Shown here piece after piece: positions 12,301-22,800 of a stretch of 64,000 nt of DNA. The notes beneath the pieces are model-generated. The model ran no database searches, was not told the DNA's origin, and worked only from the letters and a program-made list of their open reading frames with translations. Position numbers and translations under genes: made by a program. How positions within the stretch are numbered: the first letter of the stretch is position 1; every line of letters begins with the position of its first letter. Location: NCBI GenBank assembly GCA_008828725.1, contig MEHQ01002397.1, positions 434,001 through 498,000 on the forward strand, read 5' to 3'. Origin of the DNA: Saccharina japonica. Taxonomy: Eukaryota > Sar > Phaeophyceae > Laminariales > Laminariaceae.

Positions 12301-14648
12301 CGTGCTGTGGCTAGACGTGATCCCGTTCCCAAGTTGCTACATTGTAGACTTTGCAGTATACTTTAGGCGGTAAGCCCCGACGCAAGCATAGCATGGCGTA
12401 GTTACGTATTGTTCCCCTTAATCTCTTCATTCGATGTACGGTGTTTGTCGGGCTGCCTCCCCGGATGTGCACTCAGCGGTGGTTGTCGCCCAATGTATGC
12501 CTTTGGTTTCCCGCAGTTTGTACCGACGACAATGACTGCGACACGGCCAATGACGAAGTATGCTGCCCACAGACGAGGGTTTGCGAAGACTCAAAGCAGA
12601 TCGACGTCGGTGCTTGCGGTGAGAAGGAAGATATTTTTGTATTTTATCGATTTTGATATTCGTGCCAATGGAAATTATTGTCGTTGCCGACACGATGTAG
12701 AAACCCCATGGGCTTAAGGTAAAGGCTAGTTCTGTTAACAACGTAGCTGAGCATACATATTAGGCACGGTTGGTCCTGCATACAGCGGATACGACTGAGG
12801 CGCATTTTCCACCCTGTCCGAAATGTCAGCCATCGAAGGCGTACGGGAAGCGATTACACGGGAGCAACATAAATGGTTTGGAGATATCAGCCTATTGGCA
12901 GCGCTTTGATACGCACGCTCTAACATCTCGGTAAGATTTACACGTCCCATATGCCTTACTTAATGGCCCATAAAATTCCCCCCCTCCCCAACTCTACCCA
13001 ACCTTCAAGGTGACCCGCACATGACCGGGTTCCGCGGCCAGAAGTTCGACTTTGCGGGCGAAGACAACGGGTGGTACGCCCTCGTCTCAGACCTTCCGTA
13101 CTTGCACCTTAACATGCGCGTTACGTCTCCTGTACCTTCTGTACCCGAGATCACTTACATCACCGGAATTTCTATCGTCACCATGGACGCCGATGGTCTC
13201 GAGCACACCATTATCGTCTCCGTGGCCAACCCGGACAGTCTGGAGAGCTCTTGCCCTGCTGCTACGTTCCCATGCCTCGCCGATGGAGCACTTAACGTGC
13301 TAGTCGACGGAGAAGAGGTTCTTCTTGCGCCCGGCAAGGTTACCGTGGCCCCCGATGTTGCCATCGCTGCTGTTAACCTTCCTGGGGCGTGCCGGAGCTT
13401 TGGGTTCGAGAAGTACTGGGAGCATAAGAAGCTCGAACTTGTTGCCCAGTCAGGTCGCAAGCTCAGCTTGATCAACACTATGCAAGACATGTCTGACTGG
13501 GTTCTCTCTGATCCCACCGCGACCAACAAAGTAGAGTGTTCGCAGTACGTGGATCGCTCTACGACTGGTGACGGATTAACTCTCTTCGCCAAACAGTCGG
13601 AGCACGTCTCCTTCCAAATCATGACTCCGACAGCCAAGATTCGATTGAGCCACGGAAGGCTGCACCAGCTCCCCATGCGTGATCCTACCGGCCAGTTCGA
13701 CCTGCCGGACCACCTGACGTGGCAAATGAACATGGCCATCGACCACCACGACATGAGCCTCGACGCCACGGGCATCCTTGGCGAGACACAGGTACCTACT
13801 GTCAACGAAACCGGCGGACGCATCATGCAGGGCATGGGCGCCATTCGCGGGAAGCAGGAAGATTGTGAGTACGGTGAATTGGTGATTTTAGTGCGACGAC
13901 AAACACTTGATTCCCGTACAACCGAATAGTTTTCGTGACACTTGTAGTGGCGTTATCTCTCCACTTTCCAAGCGTGCGATTTATTATGCATTATAGAAAG
14001 TGTTGCATTCCTTCCGTCTGAAAATTATGGTTCCACGAAGGACATTTGTGAGTGGCCACGCTCAATCGAGAGTATGGCCCCTTTAGGGGTAATGGCTTAT
14101 TTTATGAGCTCCTCGCATGAAATATTCAATATCTCACCCGAACCATTACGTCGAAGACGTTTGTTCACGAATCCTTACCATTATGTCTCTGCGCTAGTCC
14201 TACAATATGTACGGAAGCTAATGGTTCGTGCTACCCGGTTGTTTGTGTCACTTGAACAGCTCCACCGGCAATCCCTACGGTGGAGGGTTGGTTCCAATGT
14301 TTTGCACGATCCGCCGCAACATGTTTTTAAGAATCATGTCGAAGCTAGTTTCACGTTAGGTGTTACGGCGAACAATGGTAGACCTCTCCATTGGAAATTA
14401 AAGGTGTACACACAGCACGGTGTGCATCCTGTAGCTCTTCAATCCGCATGATATAATCTACAAACTATTCCGTATGAAATTGCATGCGAGTACCTCTAGA
14501 GCCCTAGACCACACCAGGCAGCGCCATTCGTATCAACAATTGTTTTCTCGTTGTTTCTCGCTACCTTTGCTCCTCTCCGCGCCCTCTAACAGATCGCGTC
14601 AAGGGCCCCGTGGGAACCATCTTTTCCCAGGGTCAGCGTCGCGAGTAG
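248..14648 (+). CDS. Gene 1: secreted/extracellular LRR protein with Cys-rich linker and root-cap/VWD-like C-terminal domain (5' end outside window)
   Basis: This is a multi-exon gene that I assembled by hand. In-frame exons in order: 658-729, 3621-3692, 3996-4067, 5227-5298, 8002-8073, 8379-8450 and 9843-9923 (LRRs); 10125-10166 (cap); 10609-10655; 11057-11140; 12517-12618; 13010-13864; 14593-14648. A broken LRR exon lies at 248. Every junction has AG/GT, mostly cag and gtgagt or gtaag, and the phases chain without conflict (2,2 through the LRRs and cap, then 2-1, 1-1, 1-1, 1-1, stop TAG at 14646-14648). The protein order is LRR array, cap with one Cys, Cys-rich segments, then a large beta-rich extracellular-type domain. 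No membrane segment is visible in the part present, so it is probably secreted or wall-associated. The N-terminus must lie left of the window; gene 2 shows what it may look like. The role (recognition or adhesion) is inference from LRR families. No transcript evidence was available. Confidence 0.8.
469..590. repeat. Two short tandem duplications
   Basis: The first unit, gggcccaagtcggcaaatgtt and variants, repeats with a period of about 33 bp (469-530). The second, ccattgtggggggtat, repeats with a period of about 38 bp (532-590). Both are intronic, just before the B exon at 658. Confidence 0.8.
658..729 (+). CDS. Gene 1 LRR exon, B-type, 72 bp
   Basis: Acceptor aacag at 653-657, donor gtgagtgg at 730, phase 2,2. 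It encodes one 24-residue LRR containing YANNIATINADAFLGL, the B-type pattern N-x-I-x-T-I-x-A-D-A-F. It lies 410 bp after the broken A exon at 248. Its downstream intron keeps blocks seen after other B exons, such as tgtgagggtagcc near 856. Confidence 0.85.
1665..2040 (-). repeat. Diverged antisense copy of the GGTACC-rich minisatellite
   Basis: Segments such as ggtacccggcactccgttaa and accgggtaagttcgatac are the reverse complement of the unit at 16.1-16.9 kb (accgaacttaccgaagtgtc followed by gggtaccggtattg). It is strongly decayed, with a non-repetitive middle. It sits in an intron of gene 1. Confidence 0.65.
2750..2975 (+). repeat. CTA/CTG-rich degenerate simple repeat
   Basis: An imperfect run of ACT, TAC, CTG and CTA triplets. 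It removes stops in some frames, which explains a 135-residue open frame rich in Tyr, Cys, Leu and Thr that is not a gene. Confidence 0.75.
3621..3692 (+). CDS. Gene 1 LRR exon, A-type, 72 bp
   Basis: Acceptor aatcag, donor gtgagtga at 3693, phase 2,2. The repeat includes YENELTTLQAGFFDHL, an A-type LRR with N-x-L-T-T-L-x-A-G-x-F-D. It is the first member of an A-B module; the B exon begins 375 bp later at 3996. Confidence 0.85.
3996..4067 (+). CDS. Gene 1 LRR exon, B-type, 72 bp
   Basis: Acceptor ggttcag, donor gtgagtgc at 4068, phase 2,2. It contains FASGIQTIEADTFQTLPSL. The usual LRR Asn is replaced (FASG where sisters read xxNx). It is closest to the first LRR of gene 2 at 36920 (TFQNMPSLLNL). 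Confidence 0.82.
4780..5130 (+). repeat. CTA/CTG-rich degenerate simple repeat
   Basis: Same composition as the tract at 2.75 kb (ctactactac, ctgctac variants), in the intron just before the LRR exon at 5227. Confidence 0.65.
5227..5298 (+). CDS. Gene 1 LRR exon, A-type, 72 bp
   Basis: Acceptor ttttcag, donor gtgagtgg at 5299, phase 2,2. It encodes RLDNNEITTLEAGTFDNM and more. It is a solitary A exon; no B partner is seen about 370 bp downstream. The upstream intron includes the CTA-rich tract at about 4780-5130. Confidence 0.85.
6358..6412 (+). repeat. (CTG)n microsatellite, imperfect
   Basis: About 18 triplets, mostly CTG with CTA, CGG and GGG interruptions. It is intronic. Confidence 0.85.
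7085..7315 (+). repeat. CTA/CTG-rich degenerate simple repeat
   Basis: Two clusters (7090-7120 and 7250-7310) of tactgctac and ccactactgc-type triplets in the intron before the LRR exon at 8002. Confidence 0.6.
8002..8073 (+). CDS. Gene 1 LRR exon, A-type, 72 bp
   Basis: Acceptor ttctgcag, donor gtgagtgc at 8074, phase 2,2. It contains LNGNALTTMESGFFDNVGSL. It is the first exon of an A-B module; its B exon starts 377 bp later at 8379. The sequence before the acceptor (gatccatgaaattctgcag) matches other A exons. Confidence 0.87.
8379..8450 (+). CDS. Gene 1 LRR exon, B-type, 72 bp
   Basis: Acceptor gaaacag, donor gtgagtga at 8451, phase 2,2. It contains HLYNNDIGTLEAGAFNGLAS. It is the B partner of the exon at 8002 and the last 72-bp repeat before the longer terminal repeat. 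Confidence 0.87.
8682..8948. repeat. Minisatellite with perfect 16-bp palindromes, about 52-bp unit
   Basis: Motifs such as tagttgcacacc and aaacggtagttg recur. The last two units are 52 bp apart. Each ends in the perfect palindrome GTTGTCTGCAGACAAC, at 8875-8890 and 8927-8942. Older units to the left are degenerate. It lies in an intron of gene 1. Confidence 0.85.
9169..9218. repeat. Direct duplication, 2 x 25 bp
   Basis: Two identical 25-bp copies, 9169-9193 and 9194-9218, each beginning caccaagaagacacaagg. They are intronic in gene 1, with no coding sense that I can identify. Confidence 0.9.
9843..9923 (+). CDS. Gene 1 terminal LRR exon, 81 bp
   Basis: Acceptor cgtcag, donor gtgagttg at 9924, phase 2,2. 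It encodes a 27-residue repeat, three longer than its sisters, containing LNSNELTTLPAGIFADLGSG. The three extra residues sit in the convex part (GSGSS). It is A-type and stands just before the cap exon. Confidence 0.85.
10125..10166 (+). CDS. Gene 1 LRR C-terminal cap exon, 42 bp
   Basis: Acceptor attcag, donor gtgagtaa at 10167, phase 2,2. It encodes GLDGNSGLQCVPT and part of a Val codon. The L-x-x-N-x-x-L-x-C-x-P shape is that of the closing half-repeat of an LRR domain, where a Cys usually begins the cap disulfides. Short, but phase, position and sequence agree. Confidence 0.75.
10609..10655 (+). CDS. Gene 1 linker exon, 47 bp
   Basis: Acceptor tatccag, donor gtaagtat at 10656. It enters in phase 2 and leaves in phase 1, continuing the cap as NSPFSGALPTTVEMC. 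It supplies another cap Cys and changes the phase to the one used by the remaining exons. No other exon between 10166 and 11057 fits both phases. Confidence 0.6.
11057..11140 (+). CDS. Gene 1 Cys-rich exon 1, 84 bp
   Basis: Acceptor ctaccag, donor gtaagaga at 11141, phase 1,1. It encodes about 28 residues with four Cys: ECTPAVAVSCEADVEVC, then a second part ending GYTCVPG. The regular Cys spacing suggests a small disulfide-stabilised module. I do not recognise a named family. Confidence 0.75.
11141..12516 (+). other. Gene 1 intron, 1.4 kb
   Basis: I see no exon, repeat or RNA gene in it. Confidence 0.5.
12517..12618 (+). CDS. Gene 1 Cys-rich exon 2, 102 bp
   Basis: Acceptor cccgcag, donor gtgagaag at 12619, phase 1,1. 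It encodes about 34 residues with six Cys, including CTDDNDCDTANDEVCC, then CPQTRVC and ACG. The C-x5-C-x7-CC-x5-C arrangement resembles small disulfide-knot or EGF-like modules; the exact family is uncertain. It leads straight into the GDPH domain. Confidence 0.8.
13010..13864 (+). CDS. Gene 1 large exon: root-cap/VWD-like extracellular domain
   Basis: This 855-bp exon encodes about 285 residues and is the longest convincing coding stretch in the window. Acceptor cttcaag, donor gtgagtac at 13865, phase 1,1. It opens with GDPHMTGFRGQKFDF, the G-D-P-H-x-x-x-F-x-G-x-x-F-D-F signature shared by VWD-type and plant root-cap-type domains. Four Cys lie near residues 81, 88, 127 and 176. DMSDWVLSD lies near residue 160, and GILGETQVP with the GGRIMQ region in the last 35 residues, where root-cap proteins carry G-V-L-G-x-T. 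Codons are more GC-rich than the flanks. There are no membrane segments, so I read it as an extracellular domain. The VWD and root-cap assignment is from memory of the motifs and was not searched. Confidence 0.88.
13865..14592 (+). other. Gene 1 last intron, 0.7 kb
   Basis: It ends in a long pyrimidine tract (ctcctctccgcgccctctaacag). A gtgagtgg at 14047 lies inside, but no LRR or in-phase exon precedes it. Confidence 0.55.
14593..14648 (+). CDS. Gene 1 terminal exon and stop
   Basis: Acceptor ccctctaacag after a strong pyrimidine tract. The phase-1 join to 13864 completes Tyr and gives DYRVKGPVGTIFSQGQRRE, then TAG at 14646-14648. In root-cap-type proteins an E-D-x-Y-R motif follows the G-V-L-G segment at this point, which supports the join. 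Reading through the donor instead would end at 13929 with unrelated residues. Confidence 0.65.
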
Positions 14649-16126
14649 GTACACATCAACCCACGTTTCGACCCAGTCAACTCTACTTCGCCTGTGACGG
14701 AATGGCGGGTCTCTTGAACTATCGTCGCTCGATTGCGGTGATCGACATCGGAATCAGTATACGTTCCTCGGTACTTTCTACGCTCCCTCTCGCTCTCGCG
14801 CTATTACAATGGCTGCTGTGCGATCAAGTCTGAAACCGACGTGTCAGCCAGCTCGTTTCTAATGGTATACGTGCAGTTATCGAGAGGTTTGCTGTTTGTT
14901 GGTGGTGCACGCCTTGGTATTCCCTCCATCCAATCCAGAGAGGACAGTACGTGCTCTCTGTGTGGTAGTAGCAGCAGTAGTAGTAGTATGATCAAGGGAT
15001 CGCATGCATGCCGGCGTTCACCTACGCCCAATCTCCGACGTAGCTTAACTTGGTGGATATCGGAACTGTAGGAAAAAAAGAACAAGCAGTAAGACAACGT
15101 TAAGGCGTAAGAGTACACCTAAGTGTCGCAGAGTATTCATTTACACTGTTTTATACTACGAGAGGGTGGTTTTGCTTGGTCCGACACACATATTTCCCCT
15201 GGAAAGGCTATCAAAACCCCCTATACATGTCCCATTTGTGAACATAGCCCATGAGGCTGTTCGTTGCACTAAGCTTACACGTCGGGCTTTGCTTGTGACA
15301 TAGAGCTCGTCCCGTTAGGAGCCTAAACGCATTGTCGTGCACCTCCTGCGTGTGTTGTGGCCAGGGCACTGCTGGATGCTTTCTTTTATATTGGTTTTTA
15401 TATCTGTGGCGTGCCAGTGTTGCACTGTTACAGAGTATACAACCGGGGGGGGGCGATGACTTCGGGCGGTATGTACGATATTTATATAAGTATGCGAAGA
15501 CGGTGCTGATGATTTCGTTAAGGTTTTACCAGCACTTTTTTGGTTGATGGGTTTTTCCCTTTCCGTAGTTGCTGTGTCGTCGTTTTATATATTTTGATAC
15601 CTGCAGGTTGAAATGGAGAATAGTGTTGCAGATTGCCGTATTATTTTGACATTTTTTGGTTTTTGAGATGCGCCGTTTTACCGTGGCCTCGATAAAACAG
15701 GAGACTTGAGATGCACGTTTAACCTGGCCATCTGTGATAAGCTGTTCTGGACCTGTATCTGGCTCGAAGTAGTGAGCGAGGCGTTCGTGATACGGCGGCG
15801 GTATGGCGGCGATTGGAACTGCTCTACTATGATTTGGAGGATTTGATTGTGCGATGCGGGGTTTTTTGCGTTAATTGACGTTTCCTTATACGAGCCAAAA
15901 CCTCAACGTAGCTTCCGTTCTACGCAATTTTTTGGGATAATATGGCACGATCCGAGTGTGTGGTATAACGATACTAATGTACCCGAATGCCTTATACTGC
16001 GTGGACGAATCCTGTCATATTTATGTACGTCTTGCTTCTTTGCTCTCTTTTCAACTCAATATATGGCAGCAGGCCACGTAGCGTAAAACCATACTCCACG
16101 ACAGCAGCATATATCAATGGATAGTT
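14649..16126. other. Intergenic stretch, no recognisable gene
   Basis: The only structure I see is a short TAG/CAG microsatellite (about 14964-14988). Open frames here show no family pattern. Confidence 0.5.
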
Positions 16127-16882
16127 CGGTAGGGTATACCGGTACCGGGGGTATATTTTTTGCGCGTACCGAACTTACCGAAGTGTCTGGTACTGGTATT
16201 GAAAAAGTAACAAACTTATGGAAAAGTCCGGTACCGGTATTGAAAAGGTACATAACTTACCGAAGTGTCGGGTACCGGTATTGAAAAAGTACCGAACTTA
16301 CCGAAGTGTTCGGTAGGGCATTATGCACGCTAAATACCGGTACCCCCGGCATTGTGGCCGAGGGTATACCGGTACCCGGGGTACCTTTAGATGAGCGTAC
16401 CGAACATACTGAAATGTCAGGTGCCGGTATTTGAAACATACCGAACTTGCCGGGGTGTCGGGTACCGCTATTGAAAACAAAAAAGGACTTACCGAAGTGT
16501 CGGGTGCCGGTATTGACAAAATACCTAACTTACCGAAGTGTCGGGTACCGGTATTGAACATATACCGAACTTAACGAAGTGCCGGGTATCGATATTCAAA
16601 CAGTACCGAGCTTACCGAAGTGTTTGATAGGGTATATAGCACACTACCGAGATAATACGGATATCCCCGGTATTGTGGCCGAGGGTGTGCCGGTAATCGG
16701 GGTACAGTTAGGTTACCGTACCTAACATACTGAAGTGTCAGGTACCAGTATTGAGATTATTTCGAACTCACCCAAGTGTCAGCTACCGCTATTGAAAAAT
16801 ACCGAATTTACCGAAGTGTCAGGTACTTGTATTTACAGAGGAAATACCCCGGGTATACTTCTGTACGAACCCTACCGATATA
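16127..16882 (+). repeat. GGTACCGG minisatellite with higher-order structure
   Basis: The basic unit is about 41 bp (accgaacttaccgaagtgtc followed by gggtaccggtattgaaaaagt). Units are grouped into blocks that start with tcggtagggcatta (about 16309) and ttgatagggtatat (about 16621), 312 bp apart, each followed by a CCCCGGTATTGTGGCCGAGG-like spacer. It is GGTACC-palindrome rich and intergenic. Several long open frames overlap it but are translations of the repeat. Confidence 0.9.
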
Positions 16883-19800
16883 CCCTAAATACATGTGTAC
16901 TCGTATATAGTAACAGCAGACAGATGGCGGCGGCAACGGCGAACCAAACGGCAATGTCGCCGGCCCCATCCCAACCACACGTAGCGAGCGGCAGCAAGAT
17001 TAGCAGCAGCCTCGGCCCCAGCAAGAACTACAACATAACACATCAGCAGAGGGGCAGAAGCAGCAGCTCTAACTTGGGCAATGTACTGCTGCTGTGGGCT
17101 CTACTGCATGTTTGTAATATATTTTGTGATGCAGTCCACGCGTTCCACTGCCATCGAGTACTACGCTTGAAGCTCGTTTTGTACCGCAACCTCTCAACTT
17201 CGAAGGTCGGCATACTTTTTAGATCATCGGTGACCTCGCGTTGTGCTGCTGCCGCTGATGCTGGTACATCAGTGCTTGAGTCAAATTTGAGCAGCGATGG
17301 ATTCGACATGTCGCGTTCAAGTCCTTTTATAGGATGCATGATAAGAGTACCTTATCAGGCGAGCAGTGGAAGCTTATCCTACTACACGAAGTTTGCGCAG
17401 AGCGTGCCTTAGCACCGCTTCGGCGGCGCCTCGAACCCCAACAGCGCGAGTTGGTGATACTATCAGCTATCGTTTCACTCCGTACTCTTGTTGGTTGCTG
17501 TGTTGTGTTTACAGCCGTGCATGGTGGGTGTGATGTGAGTGCCGTGTGTCACTCCAGAGGCAAGGACCAGATAGGAAAATAAAGCAGAGCGCGGTCTTCT
17601 GATTCGTAGTAAAAACACAAAGAACACAACGGAACGACGGTCCTTGTATTGTTCTTGGTACTGGTTGTCGATTATGGTTGAGCAATCGATGAGACATTTC
17701 CCAAGATACTACTCTAATAATATTCAAAGCACAGCAAAGATGAGCTTCGGAATGACCAACCTAAGCAAGTGAACGACGAACATGGACAAATGACTTCAAC
17801 TTAGAAAATTACCATCGAAAATATCCCGTGAAAATTCCAAACGAACAGCACAGTGAGAGAAAGCGGAACAATTGCAATCGCGCGCGGTTGTTAAAAGTGA
17901 CCGACAGCTGTCATGCCGTGATTATTTGGTAGGAAATATGCAGCGGCCGTACTACTGCGGGGATTTCTACTTCTGCAGAAACTGCGTTGTTTTTGTTTTT
18001 GTCTCTGTTGTGTTCTACTCGAACTACTATTTGTGTACCGATACGCGTCATGGACCCAGCCATACAGCGGGCGCACAGAGCCATTCATGATCATGTTGTC
18101 CGGTGGCGGTGACTTGTGTGTGTGGAACAGCACGGGTCTATACGTGGTATAAAACGCCGGTGCGCACCGAATATGTGGGATATGTAATTTGATTGGTACC
18201 CCCGGCCTGTACGACCGGTGCCATCCATCGTTGCCCACGGTACGTTCTCCGGTGCAGTCCCCATTAGCCAAAAACCAGACTTCCACCTAGAGAGTTCATC
18301 ACATCCGCCCCTCCGCTTAGCGAACATGGCCAGTGATTACGTTTCGTCGTCGATGCGCTACAACCGAACGTCACAACCCCTACAATACATGCCCTCCCTT
18401 CATCCCTCGCCCAACCGCGTTTGAAACTGTGAGTCACCTGGTTTACATTGAATACCACTGGCATAGTGTACAAAGGTTATTGTGGCATACCTCTGCATAA
18501 TCAACGGAGAATCGGGACCAAATGTTGGTTCCCCCTCGAGCTCTCATGACGGGTGACGTGAGCAAATACTCGGTACCTCCACACCCGGGCTACCGATATC
18601 CAAGTTCCAGGCACCACGATTATATGTAGCCGTACTAAACCGCCTTCCAGAATCCCCCAGCCGCCCCAACAATATCCCCTTCCCTTCCATTAATATATGA
18701 TTGGCCAAACATTACCCAAACCCAAAGAAACTCGGCTTTCAGCGATATCCTTGCCTCCTAGTATGCGTGGCTGTCACTCTATCTCGTCGGTTTCGCAGGG
18801 ACCACCACGTTGCAGTAGGCTGACCCTGCAACTGCTATCGTAAACCTTGTTACAGTTGCTCGCCAGTCGGAGTTCGTGCGAACGACTGTCAGAGAGGCGG
18901 ATAACCGTGAGCCAGTCAGATGGGCAGAAGCAGACAAGTGCAGCGCCCCAAGAACAGCTCCCGGAAGGCTAAGGAGCCGGCATCATATGTAGACGATGCG
19001 CATGTGCCCGGCAGGTGGACACTTGACAGTGGACAGGTGCTTTGTTGACTGTGACTGTTCGAGGTTTGTCATAGTTTATTTGCGCAATGACGCCCCGCAT
19101 GGGTCGACCATATCGATGTTTGATCGACATGAAGTTTTCACGCCGCGGACTAAACACCACCCCCCGCCTGAAACACGTCAACATGTTCTTAGATTGATAC
19201 GGCAACGAGCCATTCAACTGTTTGATTGCTGCGTTACAAAGTGCATCCTCCGCGCAAACTGGTCCGGTCAGCAGTCATGCATCTATGAATACCCTCGCGC
19301 CTATGGCGACAGTTTGGTGTCCGCAGCGCTGCGATACATGAACACAAAGACAAACCAGCCCAGCCACCGAGACAAGAAACTTGGGAAATGTGTTCCGGGA
19401 CTAACGCCGTGCATCTTATAATGGCACCGACACGGCTTTCGTTGTACGCATCATGTCGTTTTCGGTGGCAGCGAGCGGTTAAACTAACCGGGCGGGGCAA
19501 GTATTACAGATACTAAACACGACCGCAGAAGCTCTATCGGGTAATTTACAGCAACTTTAGTAGACCAAGTCGAAATCGACTATCATCGGCGCATAACATG
19601 TATTCCGGTTGCGGCCCTTGTAATATCGTGTGTGCCTTTCCCCTCTATCCCCGCCGTCTGTCCGGCGTTCAGATACCCCCACTGTTTGATGCGTAATTGT
19701 CTCCGGCCCAGAGCGGGATCCCTCGCGGGTGACTTTCCTCCTCGGCACCCTTGTCGTTACAACATGCCCCAAGCACGGTACGTGGGCGTCGTAGCCAAGC

Positions 19801-22800
19801 TGACATCCGCGGGATTAATGGATCCTGTCTTCCTTATCGGCTCCTCGTCGCTTCAACACCCCCCCCGATTCCGGCGCATGTGGCCGTTGGTGCCACGCGG
19901 GCATCCCTGTTAGAGTCCGGTAACAGCGAGTGTACCTTCCTCGTCCGTCCTACGCTGTCGACCCGACGTTTTGTGCCCTTGTTTAGCTAAACGTGGCATG
20001 GTACCGTAGTGAGACGGGGGTCCGTCCTGGCTCCTGACTACGTTCTTTAAACATCAGTCCTCGATTATACTACGCCTTGTACTTCTAGTGAGCGTTCTTC
20101 GCAGTTGATAAAGCGCAGACCGCGCTTCATCAAAGCATCGGCAAGGCTCCTGTTTACGTCGCGCCTACGACGCCATCCGAAAGCAACTTTCTTACCAAAT
20201 ACAAACAATGGGTGGCGTGTTTCCTCCAACAAACACGTGTCACCCACACTCTAAACTAACGACTCTCCCTTCTTACAAACAAGAACCCGAAACGAAGCTT
20301 ACCTTAGTTGACTCGTTCGTCAATCGCATGGCAGGTGCTTACCTTTCACCACCGCCGAGCTTACTTGGAGCAACCACGGAAAAATCTTACCTCATCTCTC
20401 GATCGGCGGTTAATGATAAAGTTATCATTCCACGTTTCAAGCCAATACCGCAGAAATATTCTCAAACGTCGGTTTAAATAACCTCCCATACTCTCCAAAA
20501 TCAAAATAGAAACCACGTCCGAGCTACCCTGCTGCAGGGGAGTATGAACCTTACTTGAATTTCTTATACCCTACTCCAGATACTAAAGTTCCAAAGACCC
20601 GGACGCCAGGTTATCAGATTTCTGACACGCAGAAGACACCCGAGATCGCGGTCGGCGGTGGTATACAGGGTCGTGGTTGATGGTGTTGCAGAACCCACGA
20701 TGTTCTACCTTTCTCCGTGACGGCCCGCACGTCTGCTGCCGTCGTTGGTGTGGGCAGTTGATTTGTATGCCCCTCCATGCGAGTGCATTCTAACTCGCGA
20801 GATTCGTGCGCCTTAGTGGTGGCAACGGGAAGGCGCAGTCAGGAGAACAGGGAGGGTTGAACGTTCAACACAATGATTCCGCGTTATCTTGATCCATTGC
20901 CATCAGGCTCTTGCCCGCGCTTGTGAAGGCATAATGTAGTCCATTACACACAGAAGAGGAGCATCCTTCTGTCCCGCTAGCACTCACAAATGCGACGTAT
21001 GCATGTACGGGCATTCACTTAGTACCCCAAACCGCGTGATATCGTGTTGATGGTACCAGGAAAATACCTACTACATCTATGAGTAGATGTGTCCGATAGA
21101 TACAGTCATACATAGTCTGATTAAAGCAACCCGAAGCATAATGACAACGGAGTAAAAACCTCCGTCGCCATCACCGAGTGCGGAGGCGATGATGCAATCT
21201 CATGAATTACTATGAAACCCGGTAAACTGATAGAACATATATATGTATTGCTTATTATTTCGAGCCATCGGTTCGTATGGCGGTAGTTTGAAATATCCCA
21301 ACGAGACTCCTCGTCCCATAATGCTGGTGGCACAGCCGAAATCCCTAACGCAGACCGTCATCGTTCAGCACGGGCTGTACATCAATATATATATCAGATC
21401 GTGGACGGCTACGCGGCTGTTCCGTACACGTAAACAATGCAAGTGTGGCTCTTGGGAACTCCGTTCGCAGCCCCTAACGTCCAAACACTGTTTTTGTTCC
21501 AGATACGTACTGTACGTATACTGTACAATATTAATGATGGATGCCATATGGAACAATTGGTTTTACGACCGCTAAAAAGGCAACGTCGCATTGGAGGCCA
21601 TATTTTAATATCATTTACACTACGACGTAATTCGGATGCACGGAAGTGTGCGGTTTCCATACCTTTGCGTGATATTTAAATCTATTTCTGAAACAGGAAA
21701 GTAACCAAGACGCGAACCATAAACTAAGTTGAGGTTTTCGAACATGTTTTGCGTCGTACTTGTGTAGCAAATAGGGTCCATATCCCTGTCCAGATGTCCA
21801 TGCGCAGGGGAATCCTCCACGCGACACTACCTCTACCCCTTTAAGGGCGGAAAGCAAAACAGTATTTTCAAAGATTTCGTGTGTCTTGCTCAAGGTGTCC
21901 TGCAGTATGTCTCATTTCTCTCCATTACCGGTTTTGCATGAGGTGCCTTATTTTTTGCTGCATGCCCTGGAATGCTTGACGAATACTGCTTCGAAATACA
22001 AATACAACGCATGGTCATAGGGCGTTTACCATACGCTGGCCCAGGGCCAGGGTCGATATCTATCACGGTGTAAATGGAGTGCCACAGCTCTCAGAGGTAA
22101 TGACACGGTGTACATTGAAGCTTTCATCGACGGCGGCAGCACTGTCTGTCGCAGCCGTCTTCCCGTGAGTTTTACACAAATAGCGATGCACTCCAATACA
22201 CCATAAATAATTTTGCTTGGCATTGCTGCAAAATCAGCCTGGCGAACCAGCTGTTATAAGAAGCTGTTTGGGGTACTATTTCCGTCATCGCTCGTATGGA
22301 GGGTTAAAGCATTTAGGATTGGAGAAAGTAGCACACTACACGTACAATGAAAACACCCAATTTACTCGCAAATCTGGTACGCTGAACCACGTGGGTCTGC
22401 CCACTTATATATGCATGTATCTAGCGCCTCACACACTCCTACAAATATACCATCCCCACCACATCATCATACGTTCCTCGAAGAGGATCCTCGATCACTA
22501 CTGTAATACCGCGCACTCGTATCCAGGTCAAGATTACGGCACTGTGGCCTACGAAGCCGTGCAGCACCGAGTAGTACCATGCTATCTCGCAGTTGTGCCC
22601 GACATCTAGAACTGTTGCATACATCAGACAGCTCCATGGAACCCGAACAACCCAAATGACACCAATTGATATTTATAGTACATCGGTACACAGCCTTAAC
22701 AGCAGGGTAGGGCAGCGATGCGCGACGCGCGATGCACTCCCTGCTCCCCCCCCCTGACACACAAACACACACTGCCGGCCTGGTTGTGTCGCCCTGGCTG

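Noticed and set aside
14000..14050. gtgagtgg at 14047 as the donor of another LRR or gene 1 exon
   Set aside because: The preceding 72 bp do not encode an LRR and no acceptor in a compatible phase is present. The exon at 14593 fits better.
16735..17412. 225-codon open frame on the + strand
   Set aside because: The first third is translated minisatellite and the middle is GCA-rich low complexity; no family pattern or splice context.
20960..21070. cactcacaaatg on the + strand as a minus-strand LRR exon
   Set aside because: The reverse complement upstream of the apparent donor does not encode an LRR; no minus-strand LRR exon was found anywhere.
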